Shown here in pieces: positions 5,382 to 6,881 of a stretch of DNA of 6,881 bases. Under the pieces are notes generated by a model. The model was not told where the DNA came from, searched no databases, and saw only the letters and a program-made list of their open reading frames with translations. A program made the position numbers and the translations under genes. The stretch is from Bacteriovorax sp. Its GTDB lineage: Bacteria > Bdellovibrionota > Bacteriovoracia > Bacteriovoracales > Bacteriovoracaceae. Numbering within the stretch: the first letter of the stretch is position 1; every line of letters begins with the position of its first letter. Location: the NCBI GenBank assembly GCA_030654205.1, contig JAURXW010000493.1, positions 1 through 6,881 on the forward strand. Direction: 5' to 3'.

Positions 5382-5684
5382 ATGAAATTAGGTGCTATTG
5401 AATATTCTAAATTAAATCCAGACTTTAATGTTAAAAAGAACTTGAAAGAGGAAGACTCCACACTGTATGAATCTCAACATAGTTCTTTAAAAACTGAATA
5501 TAGTGAAATGCTTACAAGCAAAGAGGCCGCTGATTATTTAAGAGTCAGTGTTGCCAGATTAATGAACCTAACAAGTAATGGGAATATTCCTTATTATAAA
5601 TTTGGGCGAAGTAATCGATACTTGTTAAGTGAACTGAAAGAAAAACTCATGTCGCAACCAAAAGGAAATCGACATGGGAATTAA
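5382..5684 (+). CDS. Excisionase-like helix-turn-helix DNA-binding protein (HTH_17/AlpA type)
   Basis: This 100-aa protein has a MerR/excisionase-type winged helix at about 43-90: LTSKEAADYLRVSVARLMNLTSNGNIPYYKFGRSNRYLLSEL follows the family pattern of an L-T-x-x-E-A-A-x-x-L opening, a recognition helix, I-P-x-x-K-x-G-R-x-x-R-Y and a final helix. Residues 1-42 are polar, acidic/basic mixed and without a known domain. Proteins like this bind att-site DNA, favour excision over integration, or regulate the integrase gene. The ATG at 5382 follows AGGTGGGG (5372-5379); Met43 is an alternative start but has no ribosome site. Its end overlaps the integrase start by 11 bp, so the two are one translational unit. 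A clear promoter could not be assigned; the 500 bp upstream hold repeats that may be its binding sites. Confidence 0.85.
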   Translation: MKLGAIEYSKLNPDFNVKKNLKEEDSTLYESQHSSLKTEYSEMLTSKEAADYLRVSVARLMNLTSNGNIPYYKFGRSNRYLLSELKEKLMSQPKGNRHGN

Positions 5685-6759
5685 GTTTAACGAGAAAAAA
5701 AACTATTGGATCGTTTCTTACAGCAAGAGACATCCATTGACGAGAAAACCGCTATCGATCATTCGAAAGGGTATTAAATCAAAAGCTGAAGCACTCAGAG
5801 TTGAAAAGCAACTTGTTCTTGAAATGGACTTGAAGCTTAAACGTGTAATTGTTCCAACGTGGAATGATTTAGTGAAAGATTATATTGCTGATCTTTCTCA
5901 AAGAGATGTCTCAAGAAAGACAGTCGATAGTTATCGATTATGTCTTGAGGCACATACGTTGAAATTATGGGGTGATAAATTAATTGATGAGATAACTTCT
6001 TTCAACATAAGGGAGCTAATTCAAAAGCATGTGGCCCATCGGTCAGTTAGTCACCAAAAGAACATTTTGAAATATGTGAGAGGTGCATTTACATACGCAG
6101 TTGAAAAAGCTCTGATACCGAATAATCCAACGCCGTTAATGAAATTTAAAATTGGAGACAAGATCAAAAAGGTTTTAACTCAAGAACAAATTAAAGTCTT
6201 ATTAACTCAAGCTAAAATTATGGATTGTGAATGGTATGAAATTTGGGCGACAGCGCTTTATACTGGAATGAGGAATGGAGAACTTTATGCACTAACTTGG
6301 GATAAAGTGAATCTAGAGCAAAGAAGGATTTTGGTTGATAGTTCGTGGAATTCTAAAGACGGATTTAAAGATACAAAGTCGGGTGATGATAGATTGGCTG
6401 AAATTGCTCCTGAGCTTTTATTTATTTTAAAAGAGTTGAAGCTTAAAAATCATGATTCAAATTTTGTTCTCCCTCGAATTGATAAATGGGATAAGAGTGA
6501 GCAAGCGCGAGAGCTAAGAATGTTCTTAATGGGACTAGGGCTTCCAGTGATACGGTTTCATGATTTAAGGGCCAGTTGGGCCACGTTGATGCTCTCGAAA
6601 GGGATACCGCCAATTAAGGTTATGTCGATGGCCGGGTGGAAGGATCTTAAGACGATGCAGTACTACATAAGAAAAGCTGGGGTCGATATATCTGGGATAA
6701 GTGACAATTTGTCTCTTCATAATCCAAATAGTGAGGCAAAGATTTTAAGTTTTGTTTAA
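5674..6759 (+). CDS. Tyrosine site-specific integrase with arm-binding domain (361 aa)
   Basis: This is a phage/genomic-island type integrase. Residues 1-60 form an AP2-like arm-DNA-binding domain (KNYWIVSYSKRHPLTRKPLS), 63-155 the SAM-like core-binding domain, and 165-340 the catalytic domain. Catalytic residues are Arg200 in TGMRNGEL, Lys235 in DTKSGD, His296-Arg299 in FHDLR and Trp322 in GWKDLKTMQYY, where many relatives have His. The nucleophile is expected at Tyr331, nine residues after Trp322, with Tyr330 adjacent. Trp at the second His position is a known functional variant, so activity is likely. The ATG lies inside the excisionase-like gene with AAAGGA at 5661-5666, 7 nt upstream. 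The gene reads away from the leftward recombinase, and a terminator-like hairpin follows. Its arm domain implies arm-type sites nearby, probably in 4876-5381 or downstream of 6759. Confidence 0.95.
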   Translation: MGIKFNEKKNYWIVSYSKRHPLTRKPLSIIRKGIKSKAEALRVEKQLVLEMDLKLKRVIVPTWNDLVKDYIADLSQRDVSRKTVDSYRLCLEAHTLKLWGDKLIDEITSFNIRELIQKHVAHRSVSHQKNILKYVRGAFTYAVEKALIPNNPTPLMKFKIGDKIKKVLTQEQIKVLLTQAKIMDCEWYEIWATALYTGMRNGELYALTWDKVNLEQRRILVDSSWNSKDGFKDTKSGDDRLAEIAPELLFILKELKLKNHDSNFVLPRIDKWDKSEQARELRMFLMGLGLPVIRFHDLRASWATLMLSKGIPPIKVMSMAGWKDLKTMQYYIRKAGVDISGISDNLSLHNPNSEAKILSFV

Positions 6760-6762
6760 ATC

Positions 6763-6786
6763 AAAAGCCATGGACGGTTTTTTTTT
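6763..6786 (+). terminator. Probable intrinsic terminator after the integrase gene
   Basis: AAAAGCC (6763-6769), a six-base loop, then GGTTTTT and more T (6776-6786) give seven pairs including one G-U, running into nine T's. The stem is short with only two G-C pairs, but the position four bases after the integrase stop and the T tract support termination. Confidence 0.55.
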
Positions 6787-6881
6787 ATAGTTTGTTTAAA
6801 AAATATTTGAATGACGTTTTTGTAATTGTAGTAATCCATGTTACTCATTTTTTACCGAAGTTTGATTTGCTCTTTTCACCG
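6787..6881. other. AT-rich right flank with no assignable gene
   Basis: Nothing firm is seen in this stretch. A weak AGTAA/TTACT hairpin (6830-6845) is followed by T6. On the minus strand the last bases stay open for about 11 codons to a stop at 6845-6847 (lysine-rich), which could be the end of a gene entering from the right, but the stretch is too short to call. No tRNA 3' end or clear attachment repeat is visible. Confidence 0.4.

Noticed and set aside
6751..6800. Direct repeat TTTGTTTAAA at 6751-6760 and 6791-6800 as an attachment core
   Set aside because: It is a ten-base low-complexity A/T word, and the first copy contains the integrase stop codon; likely chance.
6845..6881. C-terminus of a leftward gene entering from the right edge
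   Set aside because: Only about 11 codons are visible and two minus-strand frames are equally possible.

Overview
The window is about 6.9 kb of AT-rich bacterial DNA. It looks like an accessory or defence-island segment: the tail of a type I restriction-modification locus followed by two unrelated tyrosine-recombinase modules that point away from each other. Gram-negative-style gene spacing, Shine-Dalgarno sites and AT-rich codon use fit many low-GC proteobacteria. A Bacteriovorax/Bdellovibrio-type host is possible from the flavour of the second integrase, but this is only a weak impression.

Region 1 (1-2398, + strand): the C-terminal half or so of a type I restriction endonuclease subunit R (HsdR), open at the left window edge, followed 26 bp later by a complete YgjP-like (DUF45) zinc metallopeptidase. 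Such peptidase genes often sit beside type I R-M genes.

Region 2 (2449-3824, - strand): a complete 310-aa tyrosine recombinase with all catalytic residues, then, 8 bp downstream, an unrecognised 144-aa protein whose Shine-Dalgarno overlaps the recombinase stop codon. Upstream of the recombinase are a plausible promoter and an 18-bp perfect palindrome, then about 400 bp without a convincing gene.

Region 3 (4305-4875, - strand): two small tandem genes (78 and 109 codons) that share a short helical motif, KQLxLxKxxxIY followed by TxKLxAS. They look like diverged copies of one small-domain family. The first carries an in-frame T TTT TTA heptamer. A -1 shift there would give an 81-aa product whose stop overlaps the start of the second gene (ATGA).

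Region 4 (4876-5381): about 500 bp rich in repeats. It holds a polypurine tract, a compact hairpin, a GC-richer patch, and a 17-bp perfect inverted repeat bounding 170 bp that begins and ends in TA. A possible 28-codon reading frame starts inside it.

Region 5 (5382-6759, + strand): an excisionase-like helix-turn-helix protein overlapping by 11 bp a complete 361-aa tyrosine integrase, followed by a probable terminator.

Together, the recombinases are likely the mobility functions of one or two integrated elements (or of a remnant nested in another) next to restriction cargo. No attachment site, tRNA or element boundary could be proved from this window.
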